NCBI GenBank assembly: GCA_013696015.1
Contig: JACCZI010000256.1
Location: 1-5,937 of the forward strand
DNA length: 5,937 bases
Direction of reading: 5' to 3'
From: Nocardioidaceae bacterium
Lineage (GTDB): Bacteria; Actinomycetota; Actinomycetes; Propionibacteriales; Nocardioidaceae
Shown here in pieces: positions 4,727 to 5,937 of this stretch. A program made the position numbers and the translations under genes. Under the pieces are notes generated by a model, which worked only from the letters and a program-made list of their open reading frames with translations, made no database searches and was not told the origin of the DNA. Positions within the stretch are counted from its first letter, which is position 1; every line of letters starts with the position of its first letter.

Positions 4727-5721
4727 GCCACCGCCTGGACGGGGTCGTCGGCCGCCCGCTTGGCGGCATAGGCGCTGGCCGCCTCCCGCACCCAGGCTCC
4801 CTCGTCGTGCGCCCGGCGACGGTGCGCCATGCGTTGGGCGTTGCACGGCCCGTTGCCCTTGATGACCTCGAACAGCTCGGTGAAGTCGATCTCCCCGAAA
4901 TCCCAGTGCTCCGACTCGGCGTTCCAGCGCAGCTCCGGGTCGGGCAGCGTCAGGCCGAGCGCCTCCGCCTGCGGCACGGTCATGTCGACGAAGCGCTGCC
5001 GCAACTCATCGTTGCTGAACCGCTTCACGCCCCACCGCATCGAGCGCTCGGTGTTGGGCGAGGCCTCGTCCGGGGGCCCGAACATCATCAAGCTCGGCCA
5101 CCACCAACGGTCGACGGCGTCCTGCGCCATCGCGTGCTGGGCCGGCGTTCCGTTGCTCAGTGTGTGCAGGATCTCGAACCCCTGCCGCTGGTGGAACGAC
5201 TCCTCCTTGCACACGCGCACCATGGCGCGGGCGTACGGACCGTACGAGCAACGGCACAACGGCACCTGGTTGACGATCGCGGCGCCGTCGACAAGCCAGC
5301 CGATCGCCCCCATGTCCGCCCACGTGAGCGTCGGGTAGTTGAAGATCGAGGAGTACTTCTGCCTCCCGGTGTGCAGCATGTCCAGCAGGTCGGCGCGGTC
5401 GGCACCGAGCGTCTCCGCCGCGGCGTACAGGTAGAGGCCGTGGCCGGCCTCGTCCTGCACCTTGGCCATCAGGATCGCCTTGCGCTTCAGGCTCGGCGCC
5501 CGCGAGATCCAGTTGCCCTCCGGCTGCATGCCGATGATCTCGGAGTGCGCGTGCTGGGCTATCTGGCGGATCAGGTTGTTGCGGTACGCCTCGGGCATCG
5601 CGTCACGCGGCTCGATCCTGCCGGCGGAGTCGATGGTCGCCTGGAAGTCGGTGTCGTCCTCGAGGTTGTCGTCGTTACGGGTGACCGGCGAGGCCGTTGG
5701 GGAAAGGTCGTTGCCGTACAC
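4723..5721 (-). CDS. paaA: Phenylacetyl-CoA epoxidase catalytic subunit PaaA
   Basis: This diiron subunit epoxidises the aromatic ring of phenylacetyl-CoA using O2, the committed step of aerobic phenylacetate catabolism. At 332 residues it is about 23 longer than E. coli PaaA, mainly through an acidic N-terminal tail before IEPRDAMPEAYR (36-47). Iron-ligand motifs are intact: Glu61 in AHSEIIGMQPEGNW, EAGH at 91-94 and EESFH at 173-177 (Glu174, His177). The start is GTG 5721; the ATG at 5729 is out of frame. There is no Shine-Dalgarno, but a TANNNT box sits six bases upstream, so a leaderless mRNA is likely. It is first in the operon, its TGA overlaps the GTG of paaB, and an inverted repeat upstream is the probable operator. 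Confidence 0.97.
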   Translation of the reverse strand: MYGNDLSPTASPVTRNDDNLEDDTDFQATIDSAGRIEPRDAMPEAYRNNLIRQIAQHAHSEIIGMQPEGNWISRAPSLKRKAILMAKVQDEAGHGLYLYAAAETLGADRADLLDMLHTGRQKYSSIFNYPTLTWADMGAIGWLVDGAAIVNQVPLCRCSYGPYARAMVRVCKEESFHQRQGFEILHTLSNGTPAQHAMAQDAVDRWWWPSLMMFGPPDEASPNTERSMRWGVKRFSNDELRQRFVDMTVPQAEALGLTLPDPELRWNAESEHWDFGEIDFTELFEVIKGNGPCNAQRMAHRRRAHDEGAWVREAASAYAAKRAADDPVQAVA

Positions 5722-5727
5722 AGTCCC

Positions 5728-5733
5728 ATGCTA
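5728..5733 (-). promoter_or_regulatory. Candidate -10 box of a leaderless paa operon promoter
   Basis: TAGCAT on the minus strand matches TANNNT and ends six bases before the paaA GTG, the same spacing as at vapB. With this spacing transcription starts at about the start codon, which would explain the absence of a ribosome-binding site. No convincing -35 hexamer is seen (TGCAGG lies at the expected position). Confidence 0.5.
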
Positions 5734-5736
5734 CCC

Positions 5737-5781
5737 CCGTGTGACACCTTCCTGCAGCCGTGCACGTCTGGTGTCACACGG
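5737..5781. promoter_or_regulatory. Perfect 12-bp inverted repeat, likely operator of the paa operon
   Basis: CCGTGTGACACC (5737-5748) and GGTGTCACACGG (5770-5781) are exact reverse complements with a 21-bp spacer. Each arm also holds a small palindrome, GTGT-G-ACAC or GTGT-C-ACAC, with centres 32 bp apart, about three helical turns. The near arm ends only three bases upstream of the candidate -10 box, inside the expected -10/-35 spacer, so a bound protein would block transcription of paaA. The sequence does not resemble PaaX or PaaR operators that I can recall. It lies in the paaA/GNAT divergent region and could serve both genes. A cruciform or RNA hairpin role is less likely. Confidence 0.6.
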
Positions 5782-5859
5782 CCGCGCAACTGGCCCAGGT
5801 CTTGGCTGGAAGCAAGAGGTCGATCCGGCGCGCCGCAGGCGCCGTGGCACGATCGCGGC

Positions 5860-5937
5860 GTGAGCCTGCCCACTGCGGATGTCAGCGTGCGAATCGCCTG
5901 GTCAGCAGACGCGGAGGCGATAGCGACCGTGCAGGTG
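5860..5937 (+). CDS. N-terminus of a probable GNAT-family acetyltransferase, cut by window edge
   Basis: Only 26 codons are present, from GTG 5860 to the right edge without a stop. The piece VSVRIAWSADAEAIATVQV resembles the first strand and helix of GNAT N-acetyltransferases, where a short beta strand is followed by a D-A/E-A-I helix leading into VQ. No acetyl-CoA-binding motif is reached, so the family call is tentative. The gene diverges from paaA with 138 bp between the starts. A weak CACGAT box at 5848-5853 lies six bases before the GTG, the same leaderless spacing as the other two genes but lacking the first T of TANNNT. There is no clear Shine-Dalgarno. Confidence 0.5.
   Translation, partial: MSLPTADVSVRIAWSADAEAIATVQV

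Noticed and set aside
5739..5779. Standard CRP/GlxR site in the paaA upstream region
   Set aside because: TGTGA and TCACA half sites are present, but about 29 bases apart rather than six, so they do not form one normal site.
5826..5844. Hairpin CGGCGC...GCGCCG upstream of the plus-strand gene
   Set aside because: A 6-bp GC-only stem with a 7-base loop is expected by chance at this base composition and has no T-run or other supporting signal.

Overview
The window is high-GC DNA with strong third-position GC, GTG and TTG starts, tightly packed overlapping genes and start codons that look leaderless. This points to an actinomycete (Actinomycetota). The paa proteins look actinobacterial, but the genus cannot be fixed from the sequence alone.

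Most of the window (about 1951-5721, minus strand) is one operon, paaA-paaB-paaC-paaD-paaE. It encodes the multicomponent phenylacetyl-CoA 1,2-epoxidase that opens aerobic phenylacetate degradation: PaaA (catalytic diiron subunit), PaaC (structural partner), PaaB (small bridging subunit), PaaE (FAD/2Fe-2S reductase) and PaaD (metal-cluster maturation factor). The later pathway genes (paaK, paaG, paaZ, paaJ and the like) are not in the window. Upstream of paaA (right end) lies a perfect 12-bp inverted repeat whose near arm abuts a candidate -10 box, so it is a good operator candidate. Beyond it a divergent plus-strand gene, probably a GNAT acetyltransferase, starts at 5860 and leaves the window. 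A large inverted repeat at 4290-4333 places the paaC start codon in the loop of an mRNA hairpin.

Downstream of paaE, 39 bp away and in the same direction, is a VapBC-type toxin-antitoxin pair: a ribbon-helix-helix antitoxin followed by a PIN-domain toxin 4 bp later. VapB has its own candidate leaderless promoter.

The left end (1-1275, minus strand) is the least ordinary part. After a 188-bp intergenic stretch holding a 17-bp palindrome, a possible promoter and a 5'-UTR hairpin, a strong Shine-Dalgarno sequence drives a 55-residue ORF whose second half is an Asp-Ala(-Thr) repeat. In the same frame, one codon after its stop, begins a JmjC/cupin_4 iron- and 2-oxoglutarate-dependent oxygenase with an intact HxD...H triad. 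Its C-terminus runs off the left edge. The pairing of a small repetitive acidic peptide with a putative peptide or protein hydroxylase resembles a precursor-plus-modifying-enzyme cassette and is the best candidate here for an undescribed system. That function is inference.
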